A stretch of DNA of 64,000 bases. It comes from Salinimicrobium nanhaiense (GTDB lineage: Bacteria > Bacteroidota > Bacteroidia > Flavobacteriales > Flavobacteriaceae). The translations under genes and the position numbers were made by a program. Every line of letters starts with the position of its first letter. Within the stretch, counting starts at the first letter, position 1. The stretch covers positions 62,001 to 126,000 of the forward strand of contig JAAVJQ010000002.1 of assembly GCA_012038135.1 (NCBI GenBank). The letters are read 5' to 3'. Shown here piece by piece: positions 52,213 to 63,243 of this stretch. The notes beneath the pieces are model-generated. The model was not told the origin of the DNA. It saw nothing but the letters and a program-made list of their open reading frames with translations, and did not search any database.

Positions 52213-52665
52213 CTAACTACTAAGTTTCCTTTTCACAACAGAAGAGATCGTCTTCCCGTCTGCCCTTCCGGCCAGTTCCTTTGATGCTGCGCCCATAACC
52301 TTACCCATGTCCTGCATTCCTGTGGCACCGGTTTGTGTAATAATTTTATCGACCTCAGCTTCGATCTCAGCTTCACTCATTTGCTCGGGCAGAAAGCTTT
52401 CTATTACGGCTGCCTGGTCAAGCTCGGGCTGCGCAAGGTCTTCCCTCCCCTGCTCCTTGTATATTGCGGCACTTTCCTTACGCTGTTTTACCAGGCGTTG
52501 TAACAGCTTTAGCTCCTCATCTTCACTGAGTCCGTCACGGCCTGAGGTATCTGTCTGGGCAAGAAGAATTGCACTTTTTACAGCTCTTAAAGCTTCCAGT
52601 TTATTACTGTCTTTGGCACGCATGGCATCCTTCATTTCTGCCATGATCTTATCTTGTAAACTCAT
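52213..52665 (-). CDS. GatB/YqeY domain protein
   Basis: A 150-residue helical protein of the YqeY family, related to the tRNA-binding tail of GatB. Marks: DAMRAKDSNKLEALRAVKSAILLAQTD (near 11-38), LLQRLVKQRKESAAIYKEQGREDLAQPE (near 49-76), IESFLPEQMSEAEIE and MGKVMGAASKELAGRADGKTIS near the end. A tRNA-linked role is inferred from the domain. It follows ftsZ on the same strand but lies behind a terminator. Confidence 0.9.
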   Translation of the reverse strand: MSLQDKIMAEMKDAMRAKDSNKLEALRAVKSAILLAQTDTSGRDGLSEDEELKLLQRLVKQRKESAAIYKEQGREDLAQPELDQAAVIESFLPEQMSEAEIEAEVDKIITQTGATGMQDMGKVMGAASKELAGRADGKTISSVVKRKLSS

Positions 52666-52735
52666 CCTGATGGTATTTTTAGATCTTACCTGCGAAGATA
52701 CTCAGTTAAAATTCGTGGCGCAAGAAGATTGGATC

Positions 52736-52772
52736 AATAAAAAACCCGAAACCGGGGGGCTGGTTTCGGGTT
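52736..52772 (-). terminator. Intrinsic terminator after ftsZ
   Basis: AACCCGAAACC and GGTTTCGGGTT form a perfect 11-bp stem; on the minus strand T6 follows. It closes the cell wall and division cluster. Confidence 0.9.
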
Positions 52773-52795
52773 AAGAATTGAGGGGCCGGGGGGGG

Positions 52796-54781
52796 CTAAT
52801 CTACATTGTCATGTAGAAATGAATTGTTTGTTCTGAATCTAATTTCATCATCCTCCCCTGTACCTAAAGTAGTACGGGATAATTTTCCTTCTCCGGGGCG
52901 TGAGCTATCCAGATCAACGCCCTGTCTTTTATAGGCAGGCTGTCTTTCATACTCATCTACCTTAGAAGGATGATTCCTGAATTTATAATTGAATTCCTTC
53001 ATTTTCGCCTTCCTCTCAGCTGTCCGTTTGATAAGACTTTCACTAATAGGCACGTTGAAAGGATCTACCTCCTCATCATGAGTCGGCTTTATTTCTTCGG
53101 GCTTTGGACTCGCCTTGGCAACAGGTGGTTGTGCAGGCGCAGGAGCCGGTTGTTTTAATTCCGGTTCAAACTCAGGTTTTTGCTTTGCAACAGGATGTGA
53201 ATTCTTCAGCATTTCTTCCACCTGCATGTAATCATCCAGCGAATACCGGGTAACACCGTTATGAGTATTCTTCACCTGAGAGCTAAGCTCCTTTTTTACA
53301 GGCTCTTCCATTTCTTCTGTAAGCCTGTGGACGATCTTTTCTTCTTTAGGAGATTGTATGTTCTCTTCCTGTCTTGCCTCTGGCTGTTCTCTTTTTGGCT
53401 CCTCTTTTTCTGAAGGAGATGCATTACGGGGCATATCAAAAGTGAACATGAATTGCTGTTCCTTTGGCTCAGGATCTACAAATACGGGCTCTTTAACTTC
53501 AATTTCTCTTGTGCTGTCAGTAATTATAAATTCCGGTTCATTAGCAGGCTTTACCTCCTCATAGACGACATCCATATTTTTTACAGCTTCTGAAGGGATA
53601 TTGCTTTCGGGCTCTTCATCGATCTCTTCTTCTTCTTCCTCAAGAGAAAGCGTATGTACGATCTTTGTTTCCTGAACCGGTGCAGGACCGTCAAAAGCCG
53701 GGGATGTTTTCTTTGGGGAAAGTTCGTGTTCAGACTTTTGCTCATCTTCCAAAGTATGGATGATCTTTTTAGCTTCTGTATTTACTATCTCATTTTGTTG
53801 CTCCACGTCAAAACCCGTAGCAATAATGGTTACAGAAATGGCATCATCAAGGCTTTCGTCCTCACCTACGCCCATAATGATGTTGGCGCTGTGACCGGCT
53901 TCTGCCTGGATATGATCTGAAATTTCCCCAATCTCATCAATAGTGATCTCTTCGGAACCGGAAATGATAAGCAGCAATACATTTTTGGCTCCGGTGATCT
54001 TATTGTCATTAAGAAGGGGAGAATCAAGAGCTTTAATTATGGCATCCTGGGCACGGTTTCCGCCGGAAGCCTGTGCAGATCCCATAATCGCAGTACCGCT
54101 GTTGCTAAGAACAGTCTTAGCGTCACGTAAGTCAATGTTTTGCGTGTAGTGATGAGTAATAACTTCTGCAATCCCTCTGGATGCAGTTGCAAGTACTTCA
54201 TCTGCCTTGGAGAATCCGGCTTTGAAGCCAAGGTTTCCGTAGACCTCTCTTAGTTTATTATTATTGATCACAATAAGTGAATCTACCTGCTTCCGAAGAT
54301 TTTCTACTCCGTGCTGGGCCTGTTCACATCTTGTTTTTCCTTCAAACTGAAAGGGTATAGTTACGATCCCCACCGTAAGTATTCCCATATCTTTTGCTTG
54401 TTTGGCAATGATTGGAGCAGCTCCCGTACCGGTACCACCACCCATTCCGGCAGTGATAAATACCATCTTGGTATTGGTGTCTAAAAGTGCTCTTATCTCA
54501 TCAAAACTTTCCTCTGCTGCTTTGCGACCGACTTCAGGATCGGCGCCCGCACCAAGGCCTTCAGTTTCTCTTACTCCCAACTGTATCTTGTTAGGCACCG
54601 GACTGTTCTCCAGGGCTTGTGCATCTGTGTTGCATATCACGAAATCAACTCCTTTGATCCCTTGCTGGAACATGTGGTTGATCGCGTTGCTTCCTCCTCC
54701 ACCTACACCAATAACTTTGATAACGTTCGATTGATTCTTGGGGAGATCGAAGGTGATGTTTCCGAATTCTGTGCTGCTCAT
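52796..54781 (-). CDS. ftsZ: Cell division protein FtsZ
   Basis: A 661-residue tubulin homologue that forms the division ring. The GTPase part (about 15-325) has GVGGGGSNAINHM, the tubulin signature GMGGGTGTGAAPII and the T7 region. The C-terminal extension of about 330 residues is acidic, proline- and glutamate-rich, much longer than in Escherichia coli (383 residues in total). It ends in the conserved Bacteroidota tail RTNNSFLHDNVD, likely the docking peptide for partners. It is the last gene of the cluster, 69 bases after ftsA. Confidence 0.97.
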   Translation of the reverse strand: MSSTEFGNITFDLPKNQSNVIKVIGVGGGGSNAINHMFQQGIKGVDFVICNTDAQALENSPVPNKIQLGVRETEGLGAGADPEVGRKAAEESFDEIRALLDTNTKMVFITAGMGGGTGTGAAPIIAKQAKDMGILTVGIVTIPFQFEGKTRCEQAQHGVENLRKQVDSLIVINNNKLREVYGNLGFKAGFSKADEVLATASRGIAEVITHHYTQNIDLRDAKTVLSNSGTAIMGSAQASGGNRAQDAIIKALDSPLLNDNKITGAKNVLLLIISGSEEITIDEIGEISDHIQAEAGHSANIIMGVGEDESLDDAISVTIIATGFDVEQQNEIVNTEAKKIIHTLEDEQKSEHELSPKKTSPAFDGPAPVQETKIVHTLSLEEEEEEIDEEPESNIPSEAVKNMDVVYEEVKPANEPEFIITDSTREIEVKEPVFVDPEPKEQQFMFTFDMPRNASPSEKEEPKREQPEARQEENIQSPKEEKIVHRLTEEMEEPVKKELSSQVKNTHNGVTRYSLDDYMQVEEMLKNSHPVAKQKPEFEPELKQPAPAPAQPPVAKASPKPEEIKPTHDEEVDPFNVPISESLIKRTAERKAKMKEFNYKFRNHPSKVDEYERQPAYKRQGVDLDSSRPGEGKLSRTTLGTGEDDEIRFRTNNSFLHDNVD

Positions 54782-54850
54782 AAATTCTGTTTTACTGGTT
54801 TTGTACTTCTTTTATCTTTCTTTTTCATAGTTATTTTCTTGCCGAATTTC

Positions 54851-56206
54851 CTATTCGGCGTTGTCTAAAAAATCCTTGAATTTTTCAAACCATTTCTCAA
54901 ATATTGTCTTGCGCGGCTGACTTATAGTCGTTTGCTCTTCACGCTGATAATTTTCTTCTTCGGAAGCCGGAATTGCTGTCGCTTCACTATCCTGTCTAAT
55001 TTCTTCGGAAGCTGCTTGCTCTTCTTCTTTTGCAGGAGATTTCAAATTGATCTCCAGGCTGTTCAACACCAATCCTACTGCCGTAGCATAAACAGGGCTG
55101 GTAGTTTCGGAATCGCTGTCACCTGCCAGGTGCTCGTTTGGATAACCAATCCTGGTATCCATCCCGGTGATATATTCCACCAGCTGCTTAATGTGCTTAA
55201 GCTGGGCACCACCTCCCGTCAATACGATCCCGGCGATAAGCTTCTTCTTTTGCTCTTCATGGCCGTAATTTTTAATCTCCAGGTAAACCTGATCAATGAT
55301 CTCCACCACTCTCGCGTGGATGATCTTGGAAAGGTTCTTTAAAGTGATCTCTTTTGGCTCTCTTCCGCGAAGTCCGGGAATGGAAACGATCTCGTTATCC
55401 TTGTTCTCTCCCGGCCATGCCGATCCAAATTTCACTTTCAGCAATTCTGCCTGCTTTTCAATGATCGAACAGCCTTCCTTGATATCTTCGGTGATTACCC
55501 CGCCACCAAAAGGAATAACTGCGGTATGCCTTATGATTCCGTCTTTAAAGATGGCAAGATCTGTGGTCCCGCCTCCAATATCTACCAAAGCCACTCCGGC
55601 TTCTTTTTCTTCCTGGCTTAGAACTGCATTTGCCGAAGCCAAAGGCTCCAAAGTCACAGCCGATAATTCCAGGCCTGAACTTTTCACACATCTTCCCACA
55701 TTCCTTATCGAAGACACCTGCCCTACCACTACGTGGAAATTAGCTTCCAGTCTCCCGCCATACATTCCAATGGGTTCTTTGATCTCTGCCTGCCCGTCAA
55801 CCTTAAATTCCTGAGGCAAAACGTGGATGATCTCCTCACCCGGAAGCATGACCAGTTTATGGACCTGGTTGCAAAGGGTTTCAATATCTGTTGCGTCAAT
55901 AACCTCATCGGGGTTGGGACGCGTGATGTAATCACTGTGCTGTAAACTGCGAATATGCTGGCCGGCAATACCCACCACCACATCTTTTATTTTCATTCCG
56001 CTATCTGCCTCTGCTTCCTGTATTGCCTGCTGGATAGACTGGATTGTTTGTGTAATATTATTTACCACCCCACGGTGTACTCCAAGGCTTTTCGCCTTCC
56101 CTATGCCAATGATCTCCATTTTGCCGTAATCGTTCTTACGGCCAATCATGGCTACGATCTTAGTAGTTCCAATATCTAAGCCTACTGCGATGTCGTTTTG
56201 TTCCAT
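54851..56206 (-). CDS. ftsA: Cell division protein FtsA
   Basis: A 451-residue actin-like protein that ties FtsZ filaments to the membrane. Actin-fold motifs: VGLDIGTTKIVAMIG (residues 8-22), the 1C domain (about 85-160), VALVDIGGGTTDLAIFKDG (near 205) and GIVLTGGGAQLKHI (near 330). A linker of about 50 residues rich in E and Q precedes a C-terminal amphipathic helix (FEKWFEKFKDFLD), the membrane anchor. It follows ftsQ by 3 bases. Confidence 0.96.
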   Translation of the reverse strand: MEQNDIAVGLDIGTTKIVAMIGRKNDYGKMEIIGIGKAKSLGVHRGVVNNITQTIQSIQQAIQEAEADSGMKIKDVVVGIAGQHIRSLQHSDYITRPNPDEVIDATDIETLCNQVHKLVMLPGEEIIHVLPQEFKVDGQAEIKEPIGMYGGRLEANFHVVVGQVSSIRNVGRCVKSSGLELSAVTLEPLASANAVLSQEEKEAGVALVDIGGGTTDLAIFKDGIIRHTAVIPFGGGVITEDIKEGCSIIEKQAELLKVKFGSAWPGENKDNEIVSIPGLRGREPKEITLKNLSKIIHARVVEIIDQVYLEIKNYGHEEQKKKLIAGIVLTGGGAQLKHIKQLVEYITGMDTRIGYPNEHLAGDSDSETTSPVYATAVGLVLNSLEINLKSPAKEEEQAASEEIRQDSEATAIPASEEENYQREEQTTISQPRKTIFEKWFEKFKDFLDNAE

Positions 56207-56209
56207 ACT

Positions 56210-56926
56210 TTACTTTTTAGTGCACACAACCTGATCGCCAAATTGTAAATCCACTTTTTGATATGCGTCAAGCTTTTTATCCTTTAGCGCCTTTTGATAA
56301 AAAGCTTTAAAATTTTTAAACTTCAATTCAATATCCTTCACCTCTCCAAACATCAGCACAAAATCGAGCTGCCTCAGATAGATCTGATACTTCCCGTTTG
56401 GTAATCGATGAAGCCCTGTAACATGTCGCGTGAGGAATTCATCATTGGTGATAAAATCCATAAGCGGGTGTATTTCCTGCAACTGCTCATCCCTTACTCC
56501 AGTTACCAGCGGCACTCTTGCCGAATAATATTCAGAAAGAGGCATTTTAAGCCCCTGTCTGTCAAGGTAAAAGGGTGCACTTGCCAGTATTCTTGCCAAA
56601 GGTTTTCTTTGTGTGATCTCTGCTCCAAGTTTTCCGTCAACGGTGAGATAAACTTCAGCGTTTTCAACCATCTCATGAGCCTCCAGCAGGGTCTCCACCC
56701 TATTCAAATCTAAAGCTTCTTTACCTATGCTCTTAACCCTTACCTCATTTTGTATTAACAATTTATTAACCGCTTCTTCAGTGAGATAGAGGTTTTCACT
56801 ATTGGTAAAATGAAGATTTACTTCGGAAAGAATTCTTGTGCTGTTGCGCTTTTCGGCGAATGCAAATAAAAAGAACACCACCCCAAGGAGCAAGAAAGTT
56901 TTTATGTAATTCCAGTTAATTTTCAC
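56210..56926 (-). CDS. ftsQ: Cell division protein FtsQ/DivIB
   Basis: A 238-residue bitopic protein: short cytoplasmic start, one membrane helix (about 10-24), then a periplasmic POTRA-like region (LYLTEEAVNKLLIQN) and the FtsQ beta domain (VENAEVYLTVDGKLGAEITQRKPLARI). It would link the divisome core with FtsB/FtsL. Identification rests on the layout and on position between murC and ftsA. It overlaps murC by 11 bases. Confidence 0.88.
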   Translation of the reverse strand: MKINWNYIKTFLLLGVVFFLFAFAEKRNSTRILSEVNLHFTNSENLYLTEEAVNKLLIQNEVRVKSIGKEALDLNRVETLLEAHEMVENAEVYLTVDGKLGAEITQRKPLARILASAPFYLDRQGLKMPLSEYYSARVPLVTGVRDEQLQEIHPLMDFITNDEFLTRHVTGLHRLPNGKYQIYLRQLDFVLMFGEVKDIELKFKNFKAFYQKALKDKKLDAYQKVDLQFGDQVVCTKK

Positions 56927-58271
56927 CTGCCAGATTTTTCCTTATTTTTTCTACTTCTTCCCCAATATCACCGGCTCCCATAAGCACCACAACCTCAGCA
57001 TTTTTACTTTTGATCACTTCGGAAAGCTGCTCTTTTTGAACCAGCTGTTTTTTGTCATTTTTGACCAGCTTCAGAAGCCATTCTGAAGTTATTCCCTCAA
57101 TAGCCTTCTCCCTCGCCGGATAGATATCCAGCAGCAGCAACTCATCGAACAGACCGAGGCTTTCTGCAAATCCTTCAGCAAAATCCCGTGTCCGGCTAAA
57201 TAGGTGCGGCTGAAAAACCGCCAGCACCCGCTTCCCCGGATGCATTTCACTCACCGCCTGATGCACTGCTGCAATTTCTGCAGGATGATGAGCATAATCG
57301 TCGATTAGTACAAGATCCTCCCTTTTAATTCGGTAGGAAAATCTCCTGTGCACCCCTTTAAATGAAGCCAAAGCCCCGGCAAGCAATTCGGGGGGGGCAC
57401 CGAATTCCAATGCCATTGCCAGGGCTGTGACTGCATTATGTAAATTATGTTTTCCCGGAAGGCCTAGCTCAAAGTCTTTGTATATTCCTTCCTGTGTTCT
57501 TAGATCAAAGTGATAACTGCCATTTTTGACGCTTATGTTAATAGCAGCAATATCTGCATCATCATCAATTCCTATCGAGACTCCTTTGAGGGGTAGGCCA
57601 TTGTCATAAAACAGCTTTCCATCTTCCGGTACCAGGGAGGCAAATTCTTTGAATGATTCCTTGATGGTACTGTCATCGCCATAGATATCAAGGTGATCTG
57701 CATCCATTGAGGTAATAGCAGCCAGATTTGGCAAAAGTTTTAAGAATGACCGGTCAAACTCATCGGCTTCCACAACCATGGCTTCGTTACCATCAAGGAG
57801 CAGGTTCGAATTAAAATTCTCTGCTATTCCACCCAAAAATGCGGTTATTTCGCTTCCGCTTTCTTTTAGCAGATGCGCCAGCATACTGCTGGTGGTGGTT
57901 TTTCCGTGAGTTCCTGCAACTGCCAGGGTAAAATGTCCCTTGGTAAGATTTCCCAGTACCATAGAACGTTTTTCCATGGTGTAACTGTCGGCTGTAAAAT
58001 GCAAATATTGAGGATGCTCCTGCGGAATGGCAGGGGTGTAAACGATCAGGCTCTCTCTGTCTTCTATAATTTCTGCAGGTAGGTCTTCCACCTTGTCTGA
58101 AGTGATCACTTCAATTCCTTCAGCCTCCAATTTTCGGGTGAGTTCGGTTGCAGTACGATCATAACCTGATACATTTTTTCCTTCAGCATTAAAATAGCGG
58201 GCCAGGGCACTCATGCCTATGCCGCCAATGCCTATGAAATAAATGTTCTTTATGTGCTCGTAATGACTCAC
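56916..58271 (-). CDS. murC: UDP-N-acetylmuramate-L-alanine ligase MurC
   Basis: A 451-residue ATP-dependent Mur ligase that adds L-alanine to UDP-MurNAc in the cytoplasm. The first domain has YFIGIGGIGMSALARYF (residues 10-26), the ATP loop is AGTHGKTTTSSMLAHLL (near 118), and EADEFDRSFL and DDYAHHPAEI mark the family. Length is normal. It overlaps murG by one base. Confidence 0.96.
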   Translation of the reverse strand: MSHYEHIKNIYFIGIGGIGMSALARYFNAEGKNVSGYDRTATELTRKLEAEGIEVITSDKVEDLPAEIIEDRESLIVYTPAIPQEHPQYLHFTADSYTMEKRSMVLGNLTKGHFTLAVAGTHGKTTTSSMLAHLLKESGSEITAFLGGIAENFNSNLLLDGNEAMVVEADEFDRSFLKLLPNLAAITSMDADHLDIYGDDSTIKESFKEFASLVPEDGKLFYDNGLPLKGVSIGIDDDADIAAINISVKNGSYHFDLRTQEGIYKDFELGLPGKHNLHNAVTALAMALEFGAPPELLAGALASFKGVHRRFSYRIKREDLVLIDDYAHHPAEIAAVHQAVSEMHPGKRVLAVFQPHLFSRTRDFAEGFAESLGLFDELLLLDIYPAREKAIEGITSEWLLKLVKNDKKQLVQKEQLSEVIKSKNAEVVVLMGAGDIGEEVEKIRKNLAGEN

Positions 58272-59374
58272 TATCTTCTTGTTTTTAGCAACTTCTCTAC
58301 TTCGTTGACGATATTAGCCGTTGCAAAAGGCTTTTCAAGTTTTTTGATATTTCTACCCAGGCTTTTCATCTTTTCGTCTGTCTCCACCAATGGAAAAAAG
58401 ATCGACCTAAAGCCTTGTTCCAAATGACTTTCTGAAAGCACAATTGCAGCATCACTTTCGGCCACTGCCATGGCATTTTTCGTTTGGTGATCTTCGGCCA
58501 CATTAGGCGACGGAATGAACACCACCGGTTTCCCTACAATACACAATTCCGAAACCGTTCCGGCTCCGGCCCTTGATATAATAATATCGGCCGCTGCATA
58601 GGCAAGATCCATCCGCTTCAAAAATGCGAAAGTCTGGATGTTTTCTTTTTCAGCATAATTGCTGTACTCTTCAAAATAGAGGCTTCCGGTTTGCCAGAGG
58701 AGCTGCAAATTATGTTTTGCAAATTCCTTAAGGTTTTCTTCGATCAGCTGGTTGATCTTACGGGCACCTAAGCTTCCGCCGAGCACCAGCACAGTCTTTT
58801 TTGCAGGATCAATTCCGAAGAAAGCCAACGCCTCCTCCCTTTTGGAACTCACATCAAGCAGATCCTGCCGCACAGGATTTCCTGTTAGCACGATCTTTTC
58901 TGAAGGAAAAAACCGCTCCATGTCGGGGTAGGCAGTACAAATGGTATTTGCACCTTTTGCCAGTAATTTATTGGTAATTCCGGGATAGGAATTCTGCTCC
59001 TGGATCAAAGTGGGGATATTTTCCCTGTTTGCCATTTGCAGTAAAGGTCCGCTGGCAAATCCACCGGTCCCTATCACCACATCCGGCTGAAATTTCTTTA
59101 TAATATCCCGCGCTTTCCACAAGCTCTTCACAAGCTTAACAGGAAAAAGCAGGTTTTTAGCAGTAAGCCTGCGCTGAATTCCGCTTATCCACAGGCCTTC
59201 GATCTTGTAACCGGCTTCGGGAACTTTTTGCATTTCCATGCGATCTTCTGCCCCTACAAAAAGGATCTCGCAGGTAGGATAACGCAGTTTTAATTCATTG
59301 GCAATAGAGATCGCCGGGAAGATGTGTCCTCCCGTGCCGCCGCCTGATATGATTACCCGTAGCTGATTTGTCAT
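58271..59374 (-). CDS. murG: UDP-GlcNAc:lipid I N-acetylglucosaminyltransferase MurG
   Basis: A 367-residue GT-B peripheral membrane enzyme that turns lipid I into lipid II. Marks: [20 protein letters not shown] (residues 9-28), [13 protein letters not shown] (near 100), [13 protein letters not shown] (near 195) and [25 protein letters not shown] (near 265, UDP-GlcNAc binding). It overlaps ftsW by 4 bases (ATGA). Confidence 0.96.
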   Translation of the reverse strand: MTNQLRVIISGGGTGGHIFPAISIANELKLRYPTCEILFVGAEDRMEMQKVPEAGYKIEGLWISGIQRRLTAKNLLFPVKLVKSLWKARDIIKKFQPDVVIGTGGFASGPLLQMANRENIPTLIQEQNSYPGITNKLLAKGANTICTAYPDMERFFPSEKIVLTGNPVRQDLLDVSSKREEALAFFGIDPAKKTVLVLGGSLGARKINQLIEENLKEFAKHNLQLLWQTGSLYFEEYSNYAEKENIQTFAFLKRMDLAYAAADIIISRAGAGTVSELCIVGKPVVFIPSPNVAEDHQTKNAMAVAESDAAIVLSESHLEQGFRSIFFPLVETDEKMKSLGRNIKKLEKPFATANIVNEVEKLLKTRR

Positions 59375-60579
59375 ATTGCCTCGCTTAAAATTTCTAATGG
59401 ATTATCTTCATCTCCCAATCTTTCCTCTCTTTGCTGTTGGAGCTCTTCTTCCCGCTTGGCACTAACACTTAACACCATTCCCAATGCCAAACAGGTCATC
59501 CAGATCGACGATCCCCCGCTGCTTATAAGCGGCAGGGTTTGCCCCGTGACCGGAAATAATTCTACGGCCACTGCCATATTCACCAGCGCCTGAAAGACTA
59601 TAGGTAGGCCCACACCAATGACCAGCAGCTTTCCAAAAATGGAATTTGCCTTAGTGGCCACAATAATGATCCTAAAGAACAACAGCAAATAAACAATCAT
59701 GACCCCAAGACCTCCAATAAGCCCCATTTCTTCAATGATGATCGCATAAATAAAATCTGAAGATGACTGCGGCAGGAAGTTACGCTGCACGCTCTTTCCT
59801 ATTCCCTGTCCTGTCACTCCGCCACTCGCGATGGCGATCTTTGCTTTTTCTATCTGGTAATCGGCTTCAGTTACTTCATCATTTGAAAAGTTTTCAACCC
59901 TGCTAATCCAGGTGTCTACCCGGTTGGGGAACAAACCGGGGAAAGCTTTTGCTGTCAACATAAAGATGGACAGAAAGATAATTCCGGCGCCCAGAATAGC
60001 GGCCAGATATTTTAATGGATAACCCCCTATAAAAACGACCAGCAATACCATGGCAAATAAAATAGCCGTGGTAGAAAAGTTAGCCGGCAATATTAAGCCC
60101 AACACCAGCGCCACCGGCAGCCAGAGGGGGATAATGGATTGCTTAAAAGTGAAAGGTTTATCCTTCATTTTTGCCATATATCTCGCTACATAGGTGAGCA
60201 ATACCACCGAGGCCAAGGTGGAGGTTTGGAAAGTTTTATTTAAAAATGGAATGGTCACCCAGCGACTGGCATTCGCCCCGTCTATCACCATTCCCTGCGA
60301 CACCGTAAAAGCCAGCAACAGGATTAAAATGGGCAGCACCAGGATGGAAAGCCCCACGAAATAGTGATAGGGTACCTTGTGAACAAAGAACATGATCACG
60401 AATCCAAGGAAAAGGTAGATGAAATGGTTTACCAGGTACGGGAAAGTACTCCCGTCACCGTAAAGGTACGCCAGGTTACTACTGGCACTGTACACGGGCA
60501 GGAACGAAAAAATCGCCAGTAACCCGGCCGCAGCCCAGATAGTTTTATCACCTTTTATCCTTGAAAAAAATTCTGTCAT
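59371..60579 (-). CDS. ftsW: Lipid II polymerase/divisome protein FtsW
   Basis: A 402-residue SEDS-family membrane protein with about ten helices, the peptidoglycan glycosyltransferase of the septum. Family blocks: [20 protein letters not shown], the [19 protein letters not shown] loop, [34 protein letters not shown] (near 255-288) and [19 protein letters not shown] (near 343). The C-terminus is a charged cytoplasmic tail ([18 protein letters not shown]). Assigned FtsW rather than RodA by its place in the cluster. Confidence 0.94.
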   Translation of the reverse strand: MTEFFSRIKGDKTIWAAAGLLAIFSFLPVYSASSNLAYLYGDGSTFPYLVNHFIYLFLGFVIMFFVHKVPYHYFVGLSILVLPILILLLAFTVSQGMVIDGANASRWVTIPFLNKTFQTSTLASVVLLTYVARYMAKMKDKPFTFKQSIIPLWLPVALVLGLILPANFSTTAILFAMVLLVVFIGGYPLKYLAAILGAGIIFLSIFMLTAKAFPGLFPNRVDTWISRVENFSNDEVTEADYQIEKAKIAIASGGVTGQGIGKSVQRNFLPQSSSDFIYAIIIEEMGLIGGLGVMIVYLLLFFRIIIVATKANSIFGKLLVIGVGLPIVFQALVNMAVAVELFPVTGQTLPLISSGGSSIWMTCLALGMVLSVSAKREEELQQQREERLGDEDNPLEILSEAI

Positions 60580-60606
60580 GAATTCCCTTTTTTGACCTTT
60601 TATGTT

Positions 60607-61977
60607 TTACAGCTTTCTTACTGCTTCTTTGAATTGTCTTCCCCTGTCTTCGTAATTCTCAAACAGATCAAAACTTGCACAAGCCGGAGAAAGCAATACC
60701 GTATCTCCTTTTTCAGCTAATTTGTAAGCCTCATTTACCGCATCCTCCATAGAACGCGTTTCCACGATGGTATCTACACAATTCCCGAAGGCATTGAGGA
60801 TAGGTTCATTATTGACTCCAAGGCAAATGATCGCCTTTACTTTTTCATTCACAAGTGGAAGCAGATCTGCATACTCATTGCCTTTATCTACCCCTCCAAC
60901 GATCCAAACGGTTTCAGATTCCATGCTCTCCAACGCATAATAAGTTGCGTTGACGTTAGTAGCTTTTGAATCATTGATGTATTGAACATTGTTGATCTTA
61001 AGCACCTTTTCAAGCCGGTGTTCCACCCCCTGAAAACTTTCCATGCTCTGTCTTATTGTTTCTTTTCTAATGCGTAATAATTGTGCAACAGTAGCTGCGG
61101 CCATCGCATTCTTGGCGTTGTGTTTTCCTTCGAGGGTTAAATTTGATGTTGGCATGGTCAATTCTGAATTATCTGTACGAATAATAAGTTGTTCATCTTT
61201 TATAAAAGCTCCTTTTTCAAATTCCTCCCGGAGTGAAAAAGGCAATTTTTGGGACTGGATTGGATTTTCCTGCAGCCATTTCATGATCACAGGATCATCG
61301 GCATCATAAATGAAATAATCTTTTTCTGTTTGGTTCTTCACGATCCTGAATTTACTGGCGATGTATTGGTTAAAATCATGCCTGTAACGATCAAGATGAT
61401 CCGGTGTTATATTGGTCAAAACTGCGATATGCGGCCGGAATTCTTCTATCCCGTCCAGTTGAAAGCTGCTAAGCTCCAGCACGTAATGATCTGCGTTGAT
61501 TTCGGCTACCTGTTTGGCAAAACTTTGCCCCACATTACCCGCCATTCCTACATTTAGTCCGCCGTCTTTCAACAGGTGGTGCGTAAGCATGGTGGTGGTG
61601 GTTTTACCGTTGCTGCCGGTGATACCCACCAAGACCGCGCTGGTATAGGTGTAGGCAAATTCGATCTCTGAAATTACCGGAATCCCTTTTCCTCTTAACC
61701 GACTGACGAGGGGGGCATCGTCAGGAATTCCCGGACTTTTCATGACCAGGTCGGCTTTGAGAATTTTTTCTTCGGAATGTTTTTCGTCTTCCCATTCAAT
61801 TTCGTGGGCTTCGAGCTGCATCCTATACTTATCAGCTATCTTTCCCCTGTCTGAAACAAACGTGCGAAAGCCTTCCTTCTTTCCAAGGATGGCAGTACCC
61901 ACACCGCTTTCTCCGCCACCAAGGATGACGAGGAAATTTCGATGCTCTTTTCCGCTATTTGCTGCTCCTGCGTCCAT
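60607..61977 (-). CDS. murD: UDP-N-acetylmuramoylalanine-D-glutamate ligase MurD
   Basis: A 456-residue Mur ligase that adds D-glutamate. Marks: LVILGGGESGVGTAIL (about 16-31), GITGSNGKTTTTMLTHHLL (near 118), ELSSFQLDGI (near 172), LTNITPDHLDRY (near 189) and YINDSKATNVNATYYAL (near 335), plus LLSPACASFDLFENYEDRGRQF at the end. It begins one base inside the mraY stop. The N-terminus carries about ten extra residues; the ATG at 61977 is coupled to mraY. Confidence 0.96.
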   Translation of the reverse strand: MDAGAANSGKEHRNFLVILGGGESGVGTAILGKKEGFRTFVSDRGKIADKYRMQLEAHEIEWEDEKHSEEKILKADLVMKSPGIPDDAPLVSRLRGKGIPVISEIEFAYTYTSAVLVGITGSNGKTTTTMLTHHLLKDGGLNVGMAGNVGQSFAKQVAEINADHYVLELSSFQLDGIEEFRPHIAVLTNITPDHLDRYRHDFNQYIASKFRIVKNQTEKDYFIYDADDPVIMKWLQENPIQSQKLPFSLREEFEKGAFIKDEQLIIRTDNSELTMPTSNLTLEGKHNAKNAMAAATVAQLLRIRKETIRQSMESFQGVEHRLEKVLKINNVQYINDSKATNVNATYYALESMESETVWIVGGVDKGNEYADLLPLVNEKVKAIICLGVNNEPILNAFGNCVDTIVETRSMEDAVNEAYKLAEKGDTVLLSPACASFDLFENYEDRGRQFKEAVRKL

Positions 61978-63218
61978 TATCGAATCTTGAGGGTTACTAC
62001 AGTTACAATCGCAAGAAAGATCCCGATGATCCAGAACCTTACTACGATCTTGCTTTCATGAAATCCTGCCTTTTGAAAATGATGATGTAAAGGCGACATC
62101 AGGAAGATCCTTCTTCCTTCCCCATATCTTTTACGGGTATATTTGAACCATCCCACCTGCATCACTACCGAGAGATTTTCTATCAGGAAAACTCCGCACA
62201 GGATAGGGATCAGTAATTCTTTTCTCGTGGCCAGGGCGAGTACTGCGATAATACCTCCTATTGTCAAACTTCCTGTATCTCCCATAAAGACCTGGGCAGG
62301 GAAGGTGTTATACCAAAGGAATCCTACCAAAGCTCCTGCAAAAGCTGAAATATAGATCGTCATCTCTCCTGTTCTGGGGATATACATCACATTGAGATAA
62401 TCTGAAAAAATGATGTTACCCGAAACCCAGGCAAAGATTCCCAGGGTAAGCACAATTATGGTTGAAGTTCCTGCTGCCAGTCCATCGATTCCATCGGTGA
62501 GATTGGCTCCATTGGAAACAGCGGTTACAATGAAGATCACAATGGGAATAAAGATCAACCAGGCATATTTGGCGTATTCTGGGCTGATCCAGGTGATCAA
62601 ACTGGCGTAATCAAACTCATTATTTTTAACAAACGGAATGGTCGTTTTTGTGGATTTTTCTTCCGCAGAGGTTGTAACAGGATTTGCAGCCGAAGAGATT
62701 AATTCTATCGTCTGCGTATTCCCTGGCAACTGTGGATTCTCATTAATGGTGATACCGGGATGAAAATAAATGGTTGCCCCCACAATGATCCCCAATCCAA
62801 CCTGTCCTATCACTTTAAAAATTCCTTTTAGACCTTCCTTGTCTTTTCTGAAGGTTTTAATATAATCGTCCAAAAATCCTATCGCTCCCATCCAAAGAGT
62901 GGTAACGATCAAAAGGATCACATAAATATTGTCGAGTCGGGCCAGCAACAATACAGGTATCAAGGTTGCTAAAATGATGATCAATCCTCCCATAGTAGGG
63001 GTACCTGCCTTTTCAGTTTGGCCTTCCAGCCCAAGATCTCTTACACTCTCGCCAATTTGTTTTTTCTGAAGATAATTGATGATCCTTTTTCCATAGATTG
63101 TCGAAATTCCCAAAGAAATGATGATAGCCATAGCCGAACGGAAGGAGATGTACTGGTACAACCGCTCCCCGGGAAAGGTGTAGGCTTCTTCAAGATATTC
63201 GAACAGGTGGTATAACAT
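61977..63218 (-). CDS. mraY: Phospho-N-acetylmuramoyl-pentapeptide transferase MraY
   Basis: A 413-residue membrane enzyme that makes lipid I from UDP-MurNAc-pentapeptide and undecaprenyl phosphate. Marks: [11 protein letters not shown] (near 74), LDDYIKT (near 118), [17 protein letters not shown] (near 235), [21 protein letters not shown] (near 298) and [13 protein letters not shown] (near 372). It is about 50 residues longer than the Escherichia coli enzyme, because of an insert near residues 150-205 ([13 protein letters not shown] ... DYASL), as is usual in Bacteroidota. Confidence 0.96.
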   Translation of the reverse strand: MLYHLFEYLEEAYTFPGERLYQYISFRSAMAIIISLGISTIYGKRIINYLQKKQIGESVRDLGLEGQTEKAGTPTMGGLIIILATLIPVLLLARLDNIYVILLIVTTLWMGAIGFLDDYIKTFRKDKEGLKGIFKVIGQVGLGIIVGATIYFHPGITINENPQLPGNTQTIELISSAANPVTTSAEEKSTKTTIPFVKNNEFDYASLITWISPEYAKYAWLIFIPIVIFIVTAVSNGANLTDGIDGLAAGTSTIIVLTLGIFAWVSGNIIFSDYLNVMYIPRTGEMTIYISAFAGALVGFLWYNTFPAQVFMGDTGSLTIGGIIAVLALATRKELLIPILCGVFLIENLSVVMQVGWFKYTRKRYGEGRRIFLMSPLHHHFQKAGFHESKIVVRFWIIGIFLAIVTVVTLKIR

Positions 63219-63243
63219 ATCTTCTAATTTCCCTGCCGGGATT